The notes: generated by a model not told the origin, from the sequence alone. A stretch of 59,332 bases of DNA from an uncultured Clostridium sp. (GCA_946402315.1 CAMIWC010000001.1:92508-151839); one strand, 5' to 3'. Shown: positions 16,665 through 26,025, numbered from the stretch's first letter. Numbers and translations: made by a program.

Positions 16665-16695
16665 AAAAAGAGAACAAAAAGTTCTCTTTTTCTTT
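16665..16695 (+). terminator. Intrinsic terminator after the comK-like gene
   Basis: An 11-bp inverted repeat, AAAAAGAGAAC/GTTCTCTTTTT, with an AAAAA loop (16665-16691) and trailing T/C-rich run. The A-run on the 5' side makes it possibly active in both directions. Confidence 0.85.
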
Positions 16696-16721
16696 AATAA
16701 ATCGATTTTAAGTGATATAAT
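16693..16721 (+). promoter_or_regulatory. Promoter for recF-gyrB-gyrA
   Basis: A -35-like TTTAAT (16693-16698), 17-bp spacer and -10 TATAAT (16716-16721) with an upstream TG (TGA-TATAAT extended -10). The leader from here to recF is about 60 bases and encodes a 9-codon ORF. Confidence 0.6.
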
Positions 16722-16766
16722 AGTATTGTATGTAGAGGACTAGTTAAATGGGGCTAAGGTGAAAAT

Positions 16767-16796
16767 ATGGGCATTTATGGACGTTTAAAATGGTAA
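16767..16796 (+). CDS. Nine-codon leader ORF overlapping the recF start
   Basis: ATG at 16767 encodes MGIYGRLKW and a TAA at 16794-16796. Its ribosome-binding site (AAGGTG, 16756-16761, five bases before the ATG) is better than anything in front of recF. The recF ATG (16790-16792) lies inside this ORF, four bases upstream of its stop, the geometry of termination-reinitiation coupling. Its translation is inferred; no homology is possible at this length. Confidence 0.5.
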   Translation: MGIYGRLKW

Positions 16797-17926
16797 TTAA
16801 AAAAATTAAACTTGTAAATTTTAGAAATTATAAAAATTTAAATATTAATTTTTCAGATGGAATAAATATTATTATAGGAAATAATGCTCAAGGAAAGACA
16901 AATATACTTGAAAGTATATATACTTTAGCTTTAACTAAATCTTATCGTACTACTAATGATTTAAATTTAATAAGATTAAATCAAGAAAAATTTATTATCA
17001 ATGGAGATATAAAAATAGATAGAACTCCTAAAAAGATGTCTGTTGAATTTCAAAATAATAAAAAAATAGTAAAAATAAATGATAATAGTATTAAAAGAAT
17101 ATCTGATTATATAGGTAATTTAATGGTAATATTATCATCTCCAGAAGACTTAAATATTATTAAAGGATCTCCAATAGAAAGAAGAAATTTTCTTAATATT
17201 GAAATAAGTCAAATATCTAATGCTTATTTAAAAAAATATAATGAGTTTAATAAATTATTAAAAATGAGAAATGATTATCTAAAACTTTTATATACCAATA
17301 GTATAGGTGATTATAATTATTTAGATATATTAACTAATAATTTAATTGAAAGAGAAATAGATATTTATAAGTATAGATATGATTTTATAAATAATATTAA
17401 TGAATATTTAGAACAAGTCTATTTTAATCTAAGTAATATTCATAATCTAAAATTAGAATATATTACTAATATTGATATAAATGAGTTTAGTAGTGAAGAA
17501 ATAAGAAAAAAACTAGAGAATAAATATAAAAAGAATCTACAACGAGAAATAGCTTTAGGTATGACTTTATATGGACCACATAGAGATGATTTTCAATTAA
17601 AAATAGGGGAAGATGATCTAAAGATATTTGGTTCACAAGGTCAACAAAAACTTGCTTTTATAGCATTAAAGTTTGCTGAAATAAAAATATTTGAGGAAAA
17701 TTCAAATACAAAACCAATAATATTATTAGATGATATATTTAGTGAATTAGATAAAGATCGAAAAAATAATTTAATTAAATATATTAATAGTGATTATCAA
17801 ACTATTATTACTTCTAATGATATAAAAGGTATAAATAAAAAGATAATTGATAATGCAAAAATATTTAAAGTTATTGACAATAAAGTAATTGAAGAAGGTG
17901 TAAAAGATGGAAGAAAAGACAATTGA
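16790..17926 (+). CDS. recF: DNA replication and repair protein RecF
   Basis: A 378-residue ABC-type ATPase that helps load RecA at gaps. Walker A is GNNAQGKT (about residues 29-36), the signature region is [14 protein letters not shown] and Walker B is [12 protein letters not shown]. No in-frame start lies upstream before a stop at 16780, and [17 protein letters not shown] matches the family N-terminus, so this ATG is firm. It has no good ribosome-binding site of its own; see the leader ORF. It overlaps gyrB by 20 bp. Confidence 0.97.
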   Translation: MVIKKIKLVNFRNYKNLNINFSDGINIIIGNNAQGKTNILESIYTLALTKSYRTTNDLNLIRLNQEKFIINGDIKIDRTPKKMSVEFQNNKKIVKINDNSIKRISDYIGNLMVILSSPEDLNIIKGSPIERRNFLNIEISQISNAYLKKYNEFNKLLKMRNDYLKLLYTNSIGDYNYLDILTNNLIEREIDIYKYRYDFINNINEYLEQVYFNLSNIHNLKLEYITNIDINEFSSEEIRKKLENKYKKNLQREIALGMTLYGPHRDDFQLKIGEDDLKIFGSQGQQKLAFIALKFAEIKIFEENSNTKPIILLDDIFSELDKDRKNNLIKYINSDYQTIITSNDIKGINKKIIDNAKIFKVIDNKVIEEGVKDGRKDN

Positions 17927-19838
17927 AAAATATGATTCATCATCAATTCAAGTATTAGAAGGACTAGAAGCAGTTAGAAAACGTCCTGGAATGTATATTG
18001 GTACAACTGATGTTAAAGGATTACATCATCTTGTATGGGAAATAGTAGATAATGCAATAGATGAAGCATTAGCTGGATATTGTAATCATATAGAAGTTGT
18101 TATCAATAAGGATAATTCTATTACAGTTAAGGATAATGGTAGAGGAATACCAGTAGAAATACATCCTAAAACAGGAATATCTACAGTAGAAACAGTATAT
18201 ACTGTACTACATGCTGGTGGAAAATTTGATAATAAAAACTATAAAGTATCTGGAGGATTACATGGAGTAGGTGCTTCAGTAGTAAATGCTTTATCATCAT
18301 GGGTAGAAGTTACAGTTTATAAAGATTCTAAAATATATAAAGTTAGATTTGAAAATGGAGGACATATAGTTGAACCATTACATGTTATTGGAGATTGTAG
18401 TCCTAATAGAACTGGTACAACTGTATCTTTTAAACCTGATTCTACTATATTTGATACAGATATATTTGATTATGAAACATTAAAAGTAAGAACTCGTGAA
18501 TTAGCATTTTTAAATAAAGGATTATCTTTAAATATTAGAGATGATCGTAATATGGAAGATACTACTGGAGAAACATTTATGTATGAAGGTGGTATCAGTG
18601 AGTATGTTAGATTTATTAATCAAGAAAAAACACCATTACATGAAGATATTATTCACTTAGAAGGTGAAAAAGATAATGTATTTTTCGAAGTAGCAATGCA
18701 ATATAATACTTCATATAATGCTAATATTTATAGCTTTGTTAATAATATTAATACTCATGATGGTGGTACTCATGAAGAAGGAGTTAAAAGAGCTTTAACA
18801 AGAGTTATTAATAGTTATGCTAGAAAGAATAATATATTAAAAGAAAAAGATGAAAACTTAAAAGATGATGATGTTAAAGAAGGACTTACAATGATTATTT
18901 CTTGTAAACATCCAAATCCTCAATTTGAAGGACAAACTAAAGGACGTTTAGGAAATAGTGAAGTTCGTAGTTTAGCTGATAGTGTCTTTGCTGAAGGATT
19001 TGAAAGATTTTTATTAGAAAATCCAGAAGAAGCAAGAACAATTATAGGTAAAGCTGTACTTGCTAGAAATGCCAGAATGGCTGCTAAAAAAGCAAGGGAA
19101 GCTACAAGAAAGAGTGATTTAGCTACTACTAATTTCTTTGGAAAACTAAGTGATTGCAAGAGTAAAGATCCTTCTGAATGTGAAATATTCATAGTCGAGG
19201 GAGATTCAGCTGGTGGTTCTGCTAAAAAAGGAAGAGATTCAATGACTCAAGCAATTCTACCTTTAAGAGGTAAAATCCTTAACGTAGAAAAATCTAGATT
19301 AGATAAAGCTCTTGGAAATGAAGAAATTAAAAGTATTATTACTGCATTTGGTACAGGTATTGGTGAATATTTTGATTTATCTAAATTAAGATATGACAAG
19401 ATTATAATAATGACCGATGCTGACGTAGATGGATCTCATATTAGAGTATTATTATTAACTTTATTTTATAGATTCTTTAAACCAATTGTAGAAGCAGGAC
19501 ATGTATATGCAGCTCAACCACCATTATTTGTTATAAGACATGGTAAGGTTAGAAAATATGTACTTGATGAATCTGAGTTACAAGCATACTTAAAATCATT
19601 ACCTGAAAACGTTAGAAATCGTGTAGAGATTGGACGTATGAAAGGTTTAGGAGAAATGGATGCTGAAGAATTAAATGAAACAACAATGGATATAAATAAG
19701 AGAACTTTAAGAAAAATAACAGTTGATGATTGTGTTGCAGCAGATAATGTATTTGAAAAACTTATGGGTGACGAAGTAGAACCTAGAAGACAATTTATAG
19801 AAGAAAATGCAGTATTTGTTCAAAATCTAGATATTTAG
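17907..19838 (+). CDS. gyrB: DNA gyrase subunit B
   Basis: A 643-residue ATPase subunit of gyrase. It has the GHKL ATP-binding region ([46 protein letters not shown]), the TOPRIM motif ([28 protein letters not shown]) and ends [10 protein letters not shown], the usual gyrase B tail. The start overlaps recF and has an AAGGTGTAAAAG ribosome-binding site inside recF. Confidence 0.98.
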   Translation: MEEKTIEKYDSSSIQVLEGLEAVRKRPGMYIGTTDVKGLHHLVWEIVDNAIDEALAGYCNHIEVVINKDNSITVKDNGRGIPVEIHPKTGISTVETVYTVLHAGGKFDNKNYKVSGGLHGVGASVVNALSSWVEVTVYKDSKIYKVRFENGGHIVEPLHVIGDCSPNRTGTTVSFKPDSTIFDTDIFDYETLKVRTRELAFLNKGLSLNIRDDRNMEDTTGETFMYEGGISEYVRFINQEKTPLHEDIIHLEGEKDNVFFEVAMQYNTSYNANIYSFVNNINTHDGGTHEEGVKRALTRVINSYARKNNILKEKDENLKDDDVKEGLTMIISCKHPNPQFEGQTKGRLGNSEVRSLADSVFAEGFERFLLENPEEARTIIGKAVLARNARMAAKKAREATRKSDLATTNFFGKLSDCKSKDPSECEIFIVEGDSAGGSAKKGRDSMTQAILPLRGKILNVEKSRLDKALGNEEIKSIITAFGTGIGEYFDLSKLRYDKIIIMTDADVDGSHIRVLLLTLFYRFFKPIVEAGHVYAAQPPLFVIRHGKVRKYVLDESELQAYLKSLPENVRNRVEIGRMKGLGEMDAEELNETTMDINKRTLRKITVDDCVAADNVFEKLMGDEVEPRRQFIEENAVFVQNLDI

Positions 19839-19850
19839 GGGGTGAAAAAA

Positions 19851-22466
19851 ATGGATAATGAAAATAAAGAAGAATTAGAAGAATTATTAGATAGATTAGA
19901 TAATAATGATTCTAGTGAAGAATTAGAGGATTCAGAACTACTTGATGATACTGAAGAAAGTACTGATTTTGGTGGTACTTTCCATGAAAGAGATAAAATT
20001 ACTGAAAATAACATAGTTTCTGAGGTTAAAGATTCATTCTTAGATTATTCAATGAGTGTTATTACAGCTCGTGCAATACCAGATTTAAGAGATGGATTAA
20101 AACCAGTTCATAGACGTATTTTATGGAGCATGTATGAAGATGGTACAACACCAGATAAACCTCATAAAAAGAGTGCAGCAACTGTAGGTAATGTTATGGG
20201 ACGTTATCACCCTCATGGAGATTCATCAATTTATGAAGCAATGGTTCGTTTAGCTCAAGATTTCAACCAAAGATGTATGTTAGTTGATGGACATGGTAAC
20301 TTTGGTAATATTGAAGGTGATGGAGCAGCTGCATCTCGTTATACAGAAGCTCGTCTATCTAAAATATCATTAGAATTATTAAGAGATATCAATAAAGATA
20401 CAGTTGATATGGATAAAAATTTTGATGAAACAAGAGATGAACCTAAGGTATTACCTTCAAGATTTCCTAATGTTTTAGTTAATGGATCTATGGGTATCGC
20501 AGTAGGTATGGCAACAAATATTCCACCACATAATTTAGGTGAAGTAATTGATGGATGTGTTGCTTATATTGATAATCCTGAAATTGATACTTTAGGATTA
20601 ATGCAATATATTAAAGGTCCAGATTTCCCTACAGGTGGTATTATTCTAGGAAATTCAGGAATAAAGAAAGCATATGAAACTGGTAGAGGAAGTATTACTA
20701 TTCGAAGTAAAGCTTCTATCGAAGAATCTGGAGGACATCATAATATTGTAATAGACGAAGTTCCATATGGTGTTAACACTATGGAATTAAAAAATAAAGT
20801 TGCTGAACTTGTAAGAGATAAAATAATTGATGGTATATCAGATTATCATACTGACTTAAAAAATGGTGTAAAAATTACAATCACATTAAAGAAAGATGCT
20901 AATCCACAAGTAGTATTAAATAATTTATATAAACATACTAATTTCCAAGTTAGTTATGGAATTATTTTATTAGTACTAGATAATGGAACACCAAGAACTT
21001 TAAGTTTAAAAGAAATAATTGCTAAATATATTGAACACCAAAAAGAAATTATTATAAGAAGAACAAGATTTGATCTTAAAAAAGCAGAAGAAAGAGTACA
21101 TATTTTAGAAGGATTAAAGATTGCACTAGATAATATTGATGAAGTAGTTAAGACTATTAGAGCCGCTGCCTCAGATGAAGATGCAAAAAATAGTTTAATT
21201 CGTAAGTTTGGATTAGATGATATCCAAGCAAATAGTATTCTTGAAATGAAATTAAGAAGATTAACTGGTCTAGAAAGAGAAAAAGTAGAAAGTGAATTAG
21301 CTGATTTAATTATTAAAATAGATGATTATAGAGATATCTTAGCTAAACCAGAACGTGTATTAAGTATTATTAAAGAAGAAATGCTTGATATTAAGAAGAG
21401 ATTTGCAGATGAAAGACGTACTCATATTGATATGACTGCTATTGATTATATTGAAGATGAGTCACTAATTCCTGTAGAAAATATCTTAATTGCTTTAACA
21501 AATAAAGGTTATATCAAGAGAGTTCAAGATGATAACTTTAGAACTCAAAAAAGAGGTGGAGTTGGAATTAAAGGTATGTCTACTAATGAAGAAGACTTCC
21601 CAGAAAAGATGCTATCAATGAGAACTCATGATATATTATTATTCTTTAGTAATAAAGGAAAAGTATACTCATTAAAAGGATATGAAATACCAGAATATAG
21701 TAGACAATCTAAAGGATTACCAATAATAAATTTATTACCAATAGAAAAAGAAGAAAAAATAACATCAATGTTATCAGTAGATCCTGATGATAATATTAAT
21801 AAGTACTTAGTATTTGTTACAAAGAAAGGTGTAATAAAAAGAACTGCTATTGAAGAATTCTCAAGTATTAGAACAAATGGTAAGAAAGCTATTGTTTTAA
21901 GAGAAGAAGATGAATTAATAACAGTTTCTAAATCAGATGGATCAAAATTAATAATGATTGGTGCAGATAATGGTAAAATGATCAAATTTAATGAATCTGA
22001 AGTTAGATGTATGGGTAGATCAAGTACTGGAGTAAGAGGAATCGATATTGAAGAAACTGACAATGTTGTTGGAGCCGCAGTATCTACAGATGATGCTAAT
22101 ATACTTGTAGTAACAGAAAATGGGTATGGAAAACAAACTAAAGCAGAACAATATAGATTGACTCATAGAGGTAGTAAAGGAGTAAAAGCTCTTAATACTA
22201 CTGATAAAACAGGAAAAATGATAGGATTTAGATGTGTTGAAGGTAATGAAGATTTAGTAATAATCACAGATTTAGGAATTGTAATAAGAATTTCTCTAGA
22301 TCAAATATCAACATTAAGCAGAAATACTCAAGGAGTTAAATTAATTAACCTAAAAGATGAACAAAAAGTAGCTACTATAACAACAATTATCAAAATGGAT
22401 GATGAAGAAGAATTTGATGAAAATTCTGATGAAACTACTAAAAATGAAGAAGTAGAAACTGAATAA
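19851..22466 (+). CDS. gyrA: DNA gyrase subunit A with acidic N-terminal extension
   Basis: An 871-residue subunit. The DNA-cleaving Tyr is Y164 ([11 protein letters not shown]); quinolone-pocket residues lie in [12 protein letters not shown] (120-131). The C-terminal half carries the beta-pinwheel with the GyrA box-type sequence [10 protein letters not shown]. Compared with Bacillus (Tyr123) there are about 41 extra N-terminal residues, mostly Glu/Asp/Asn/Ser. The ATG at 19851 follows AGGGGGTGAAAAAA; a GTG three codons upstream overlaps that site and was rejected. The C-terminus is also an acidic tail. It forms one unit with recF and gyrB. Confidence 0.97.
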   Translation: MDNENKEELEELLDRLDNNDSSEELEDSELLDDTEESTDFGGTFHERDKITENNIVSEVKDSFLDYSMSVITARAIPDLRDGLKPVHRRILWSMYEDGTTPDKPHKKSAATVGNVMGRYHPHGDSSIYEAMVRLAQDFNQRCMLVDGHGNFGNIEGDGAAASRYTEARLSKISLELLRDINKDTVDMDKNFDETRDEPKVLPSRFPNVLVNGSMGIAVGMATNIPPHNLGEVIDGCVAYIDNPEIDTLGLMQYIKGPDFPTGGIILGNSGIKKAYETGRGSITIRSKASIEESGGHHNIVIDEVPYGVNTMELKNKVAELVRDKIIDGISDYHTDLKNGVKITITLKKDANPQVVLNNLYKHTNFQVSYGIILLVLDNGTPRTLSLKEIIAKYIEHQKEIIIRRTRFDLKKAEERVHILEGLKIALDNIDEVVKTIRAAASDEDAKNSLIRKFGLDDIQANSILEMKLRRLTGLEREKVESELADLIIKIDDYRDILAKPERVLSIIKEEMLDIKKRFADERRTHIDMTAIDYIEDESLIPVENILIALTNKGYIKRVQDDNFRTQKRGGVGIKGMSTNEEDFPEKMLSMRTHDILLFFSNKGKVYSLKGYEIPEYSRQSKGLPIINLLPIEKEEKITSMLSVDPDDNINKYLVFVTKKGVIKRTAIEEFSSIRTNGKKAIVLREEDELITVSKSDGSKLIMIGADNGKMIKFNESEVRCMGRSSTGVRGIDIEETDNVVGAAVSTDDANILVVTENGYGKQTKAEQYRLTHRGSKGVKALNTTDKTGKMIGFRCVEGNEDLVIITDLGIVIRISLDQISTLSRNTQGVKLINLKDEQKVATITTIIKMDDEEEFDENSDETTKNEEVETE

Positions 22467-22470
22467 ATCC

Positions 22471-22499
22471 TTGAATTAATAAGAAAAATATAATATATT
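22471..22499 (+). promoter_or_regulatory. Promoter for the SRP RNA
   Basis: A -35 TTGAAT (22471-22476), 17-bp spacer and -10 TATATT (22494-22499) place the transcript start at about 22505, matching the 5' end of the RNA helix. Confidence 0.65.
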
Positions 22500-22501
22500 A
22501 T

Positions 22502-22586
22502 AAATGATGCAATGTGTAATTGTGGAACCAGGTCAGGATAGGAATATAGCAGCCTTAACATATTTTATGCATGTGCATCATTTTTT
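22502..22586 (+). ncRNA. ffs: Small signal recognition particle RNA (4.5S type)
   Basis: About 85 nt. The domain IV core is present: ACCAGGTCAGG, then AUA-GGAA-UAU and AGCAGCC. This gives the symmetric and asymmetric internal loops that bind Ffh, capped by the GGAA tetraloop. The apical stem is AU only (AUA/UAU), where E. coli has UCC/GGA. The RNA closes with a 10-bp helix (AAATGATGCA 22502-22511 with TGCATCATTT 22574-22583) followed by a T-run that terminates transcription. Position next to tadA and dnaX matches B. subtilis scr. No Alu domain is visible, so it is the short form. Confidence 0.88.
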
Positions 22587-22626
22587 ATATAATATAATAT
22601 AGTACATTTGTTTGAGTGGTGATTAT

Positions 22627-23049
22627 ATGAATAAATATATGGAATTAGCTTATAAGGAAGCAAAAAAAGCTAATTTAGCAGATGAAATACCAGTAGGTGC
22701 GGTTATAGTAAAAAATGATAAAGTAATAGCAAAAGCACATAATAAAAGAAATAAATCAAATAAAGTAATAGATCATGCAGAAATAATTGCTATTACAAAA
22801 GCTAATAAAAAATTAAAAAACTGGAGATTAGAGGATTGTGAAATATATATTACTTTAGAACCTTGTCCTATGTGTGCTAGTGCTATTGAACAATCTAGAA
22901 TTAAAAGAATATATACCTCAGCAAGCAATAATAATGACAATTTAAGTGAAATAACTAATAAATTATTAGGTAATATTGAATGGTATAAAGATATAGATTC
23001 GTATAAATCAGAAAAATTATTAAAAGATTTTTTTAAGAGAAAAAGATAA
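22627..23049 (+). CDS. tadA: tRNA adenosine(34) deaminase
   Basis: A 140-residue zinc deaminase that makes inosine-34 in tRNA-Arg. It has the zinc/catalytic motifs HAE at 50-52 and PCPMC at 79-83, and the N-terminal MELAYKEAKKANLADEIPVG. The ATG at 22627, after GAGTGGTGATT, was preferred to a start five codons earlier, which would include the ribosome-binding site. The next gene starts 444 bp away, beyond the parS/Noc-site cluster. Confidence 0.96.
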   Translation: MNKYMELAYKEAKKANLADEIPVGAVIVKNDKVIAKAHNKRNKSNKVIDHAEIIAITKANKKLKNWRLEDCEIYITLEPCPMCASAIEQSRIKRIYTSASNNNDNLSEITNKLLGNIEWYKDIDSYKSEKLLKDFFKRKR

Positions 23050-23052
23050 AAT

Positions 23053-23068
23053 TATTTCCCGGGAAATA
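23053..23068. promoter_or_regulatory. Noc-binding site 1 (NBS)
   Basis: A perfect ATTTCCCGGGAAAT (23054-23067), identical to the B. subtilis Noc consensus, inside a 16-bp palindrome. It lies 4 bp after the tadA stop. Confidence 0.88.
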
Positions 23069-23107
23069 TTTTTAATATTATTTATTAACAGAATTGTTGA
23101 TAAAATT

Positions 23108-23131
23108 TTAATGTTTCACGTGAAACATTAA
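23108..23131. promoter_or_regulatory. parS: parS site 1
   Basis: A perfect TGTTTCACGTGAAACA (23112-23127), identical to the B. subtilis consensus, within a 24-bp perfect palindrome. Confidence 0.96.
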
Positions 23132-23251
23132 TTATATTTTTAAAATAAATAAATATTGTATATATTATAAAACAGTCATTTATTTATTATTAATAAATCA
23201 AAACAATAATTAATAAATAATTAAAACTATCTATAAGTTACTAACTATAAT

Positions 23252-23260
23252 TGTGGATAA
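23252..23260 (-). promoter_or_regulatory. DnaA box within the parS/NBS cluster
   Basis: A perfect TGTGGATAA (TTATCCACA on the minus strand), seven bases before the core of parS site 2 and partly overlapping its extended palindrome. It matches the boxes at oriC; a single site could be chance in this base composition. Confidence 0.55.
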
Positions 23261-23291
23261 AAACAATGTTTCACGTGAAACATTGTTTTTA
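23258..23291. promoter_or_regulatory. parS: parS site 2 in a 34-bp palindrome
   Basis: The core TGTTTCACGTGAAACA at 23267-23282. Self-complementarity continues outward through AACA/TGTT and an A-run/T-run on each side, giving a perfect 34-bp palindrome. The A/T flanks could let it act also as a two-way intrinsic terminator. Confidence 0.95.
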
Positions 23292-23313
23292 AATTATATA
23301 AAAAAATTCAAAA

Positions 23314-23329
23314 TATTTCCCGGGAAATA
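23314..23329. promoter_or_regulatory. Noc-binding site 2 (NBS)
   Basis: A perfect ATTTCCCGGGAAAT (23315-23328) between parS sites 2 and 3; its flanks extend the palindrome to 16 bp exactly as at site 1. Confidence 0.88.
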
Positions 23330-23362
23330 ATTTTATTTAATAATATTGATATGAAAATGGTT

Positions 23363-23388
23363 TTTAATGTTTCACGTGAAACATTAAA
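23363..23388. promoter_or_regulatory. parS: parS site 3
   Basis: The core TGTTTCACGTGAAACA at 23368-23383 in a 26-bp perfect palindrome, about 75 bp before the dnaX promoter. Confidence 0.96.
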
Positions 23389-23460
23389 TCCAGTGTTTTT
23401 AAAAATGTATCAAAAACCTTATAAAATACGTATTTTTAGATATAAAAATAATAATATAAA

Positions 23461-23469
23461 TGATATAAT
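23461..23469 (+). promoter_or_regulatory. Extended -10 promoter for dnaX
   Basis: TGA-TATAAT followed after 11 bases by the AAGGAG ribosome-binding site of dnaX. The -35 region (TATAAA near 23441) is poor. Confidence 0.5.
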
Positions 23470-23493
23470 ATTGTTAGAAAAGGAGATATTTGT

Positions 23494-25113
23494 ATGAGTT
23501 ATCAAACATTATACAGAAAATATAGACCAAAAAATCTAAATGAAGTTTTTGGACAAAACATAATTACTAGAATTTTAACAAATGCAATTGAGTCAGATAA
23601 ATTTGCTCATGCATATCTTTTCACTGGACCTAGAGGATGCGGAAAAACTAGTGTAGCTAAAATAGTAGCTCGTATGGTTAATTGTACTAATTTAAAAGAT
23701 GGCGTTCCTTGTAATAAATGTGTTAACTGTATGGTTAGCTCTCAAGATAATTGTGTAGATATAATTGAAATTGATGCAGCTTCAAATAATGGTGTTGATG
23801 AAATTAGAGAACTAAAAAATAATGTGTCAATCCTACCATCAAATTTAAAATATAAAGTTTATATTATTGATGAGGTTCATATGTTATCAACTGGTGCTTT
23901 CAATGCTTTATTAAAAACACTTGAAGAACCACCTGAACATGTAATATTTATTTTAGCAACAACTGATCTAGAAAAAGTCCCAGTTACTATTATTTCTAGA
24001 TGCCAAACTTTAGAATTTAAAAAGATTAATAATAAGGATATGTTTGATAGATTAAAACAAATTTCTAAAGAAGAAAATATAAATATTTCTGATGAGGCAA
24101 TAAATGAAATTGTAGAAGAATCTGATGGTGGCCTAAGAGATGCAATAGGGCTTCTTGATCTAGCTAGTTCATATTCTGATAACACAATTTCTGTAGATGA
24201 TATTATGACTATAAACGGAAATGTTTCAATGAATGAAATTGAAAATATTACAAATGATATTATTAATTTGGAAATACCAAAAGTAATTGAAAAAATTAAT
24301 GATCTAAACAATGGTGGTAAAGATTTAATTAAACTAACAGAAAAGATTATTAAATACTTGAATAAATTTTTAGTAGAAAACACTAATACAAACATATGTT
24401 CTATATATGAAATATTATTAGATTCATTAAATAATATGAAGAAAACCAACTTAGAAACAGATTATTTGATGTTAGGATTATATAAAATAAGTTTGTTAAA
24501 CAAAGAGTTTTCAACACCAATGGTTGAAGAACAAAATACTATAGTAGAAGGAAAAGAACCTATAGTAGAGGTAAAGAAAGATGAACCAATTATTGAAAGT
24601 AAATCATCTAAAAAAGTTTCTAAGAAAGAAAAGATAGTAGTAGATATTAAGAATGTACGTATGAATAATGTTTTTGCACAAGCTGATAAGGAAATACTAA
24701 AAGATATCAAATCTAATTGGAATAAATTGGATGAGTATACTTTGGATCGCAAAGTTGGTGCTTATGTATGTGAACTTATAGATGTTACCCCAGTAGTTGC
24801 TGGCAAAGATTACTTAGCTTTAAGTCACAAATATGATTCTTTTGTAGATAAAGGAAATAGTAATATTTTTGATTATGAAGATACTATTAAAAAGATATTT
24901 AAAAAGAATTATAAAATTGTATTTATAACTGATGCAGAATGGAAAAAATTTAAAGAGGAATATATTAATAACAGTTCTAAAGGTATTAAATATGAATTAA
25001 AAGAAGAAACTGTTGAAGAAATAGATAATAGTACAGAAGATACTGTAGATAGTGATATAATTAAAAAAGCGAATGAGCTTTTTGATAATATAGAAATAGA
25101 AATAGAGGAGTGA
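23494..25113 (+). CDS. dnaX: DNA polymerase III subunits gamma/tau
   Basis: A 539-residue clamp-loader ATPase. It starts SYQTLYRKYRPKNLNEVFGQ, with Walker A GPRGCGKTS, a four-cysteine zinc motif (C-x8-C-x2-C-x2-C form, CTNLKDGVPCNKCVNC), DEVHMLS and the sensor SRCQTLEFK. The C-terminal third is charged and ends in an acidic tail, consistent with a tau-like extension. It is first of the conserved dnaX-ebfC-recR series; the ribosome-binding site is AAGGAG. Confidence 0.97.
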   Translation: MSYQTLYRKYRPKNLNEVFGQNIITRILTNAIESDKFAHAYLFTGPRGCGKTSVAKIVARMVNCTNLKDGVPCNKCVNCMVSSQDNCVDIIEIDAASNNGVDEIRELKNNVSILPSNLKYKVYIIDEVHMLSTGAFNALLKTLEEPPEHVIFILATTDLEKVPVTIISRCQTLEFKKINNKDMFDRLKQISKEENINISDEAINEIVEESDGGLRDAIGLLDLASSYSDNTISVDDIMTINGNVSMNEIENITNDIINLEIPKVIEKINDLNNGGKDLIKLTEKIIKYLNKFLVENTNTNICSIYEILLDSLNNMKKTNLETDYLMLGLYKISLLNKEFSTPMVEEQNTIVEGKEPIVEVKKDEPIIESKSSKKVSKKEKIVVDIKNVRMNNVFAQADKEILKDIKSNWNKLDEYTLDRKVGAYVCELIDVTPVVAGKDYLALSHKYDSFVDKGNSNIFDYEDTIKKIFKKNYKIVFITDAEWKKFKEEYINNSSKGIKYELKEETVEEIDNSTEDTVDSDIIKKANELFDNIEIEIEE

Positions 25114-25119
25114 TAATTT

Positions 25120-25419
25120 ATGAATCCAAATGCAATGATGAAACAACTTCAAAATATACAAAAAGAAGTGATGAAAGAACAAGAAAAAATTAATAATTCT
25201 GTTTTTACTGGAGAAAGTTCTTTAGTTAAAGTAGAAGTAAAAGGTACTAAAGAATTAGTATCAGTTAAAATTGATAGAGAATCAGGATTAGATTTAGATG
25301 ATTTAGATGCTTTAGAAGATATGATTGTTTTAGCAACTAATGATGCTATGAAAAAGATTGATAAAGAAACAGAAAACAAATTGGGAAAATACACTAGTGG
25401 TATTCCAGGATTTTTCTAA
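25120..25419 (+). CDS. ebfC: Nucleoid-associated protein EbfC/YbaB
   Basis: A 99-residue DNA-binding protein with the YbaB fold. It starts MNPNAMMKQLQNIQKEVMKE, then VKVEVKGTKELVSVKID, and ends LGKYTSGIPGFF. Family members bind and compact DNA as tweezers-shaped dimers. It is placed 6 bp after dnaX and shares one base with the recR start (TAATG), as in most Bacilli. Confidence 0.96.
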   Translation: MNPNAMMKQLQNIQKEVMKEQEKINNSVFTGESSLVKVEVKGTKELVSVKIDRESGLDLDDLDALEDMIVLATNDAMKKIDKETENKLGKYTSGIPGFF

Positions 25420-26015
25420 TGTATCCTAATAGTTTAAAAGATTTAATAGAAAGTTTTAAATTTCTTCCAGGAGTTGGTGAAAAAACTGCTGAAAGAATGG
25501 CTTTTTATATTCTTGATCTAGATGATGAAAAAGTGGAATACTTCAGTGATAGTTTAAAAGAAGTTAAAAGTAAAATAAAAAAATGCCCAATTTGCTCAAA
25601 TATAACAGAAGATGATGTATGTTCTATTTGTGCTGATGAATCCAGAAATAAAGATTTATTATGTGTATTAGAAGATAAAAAGAACATCTTTTTATTTGAA
25701 AAACTTGGTAGTTATAAAGGATATTACCATGTTTTAGATAATTTAATAGATCCATTAAATGGAATTAATCCAGAAGACATTGGATTAGAAAAATTAATAA
25801 AAAGAATAAAAGAAGGATCTTTTAAAGAAATAATTATTGCAGTTAAACCAAGCATAGAAGGAGAAACTACTAGTTTATATATAAAAAAAATACTAGAAGG
25901 TATGAATGTTAAAGTAACTAGAATAGCTAGTGGTATTCCTATTGGTGCTGACATGGAATATATTGATGCAATAACTCTAGAAAGAGCTTTATCTGATAGA
26001 AAAGAAATAAATTAA
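25419..26015 (+). CDS. recR: Recombination protein RecR
   Basis: A 198-residue ring-forming RecFOR protein. It has the helix-hairpin-helix (SFKFLPGVGEKTAERMAFYI), the C4 zinc finger (KKCPICSNITEDDVCSICAD) and the TOPRIM domain (LCVLEDKKNIFLFEKLGSYK; VKPSIEGETTSLYI), and ends with the Walker-like region GIPIGADMEYIDAITLERAL. It starts on the last base of ebfC, so translation is coupled. Confidence 0.97.
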   Translation: MYPNSLKDLIESFKFLPGVGEKTAERMAFYILDLDDEKVEYFSDSLKEVKSKIKKCPICSNITEDDVCSICADESRNKDLLCVLEDKKNIFLFEKLGSYKGYYHVLDNLIDPLNGINPEDIGLEKLIKRIKEGSFKEIIIAVKPSIEGETTSLYIKKILEGMNVKVTRIASGIPIGADMEYIDAITLERALSDRKEIN

Positions 26016-26025
26016 TGGAGGATGT

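Noticed and set aside
16748-16762. Four-codon ORF ATG GGG CTA AGG TGA upstream of the recF leader
   Set aside because: Poor ribosome-binding site and its end lies in the site used by the nine-codon leader; too short to support.
23494-25113. Programmed frameshift in dnaX
   Set aside because: The gene reads through as one 539-codon frame; I saw no convincing slippery site with a following stem to support a short gamma form.
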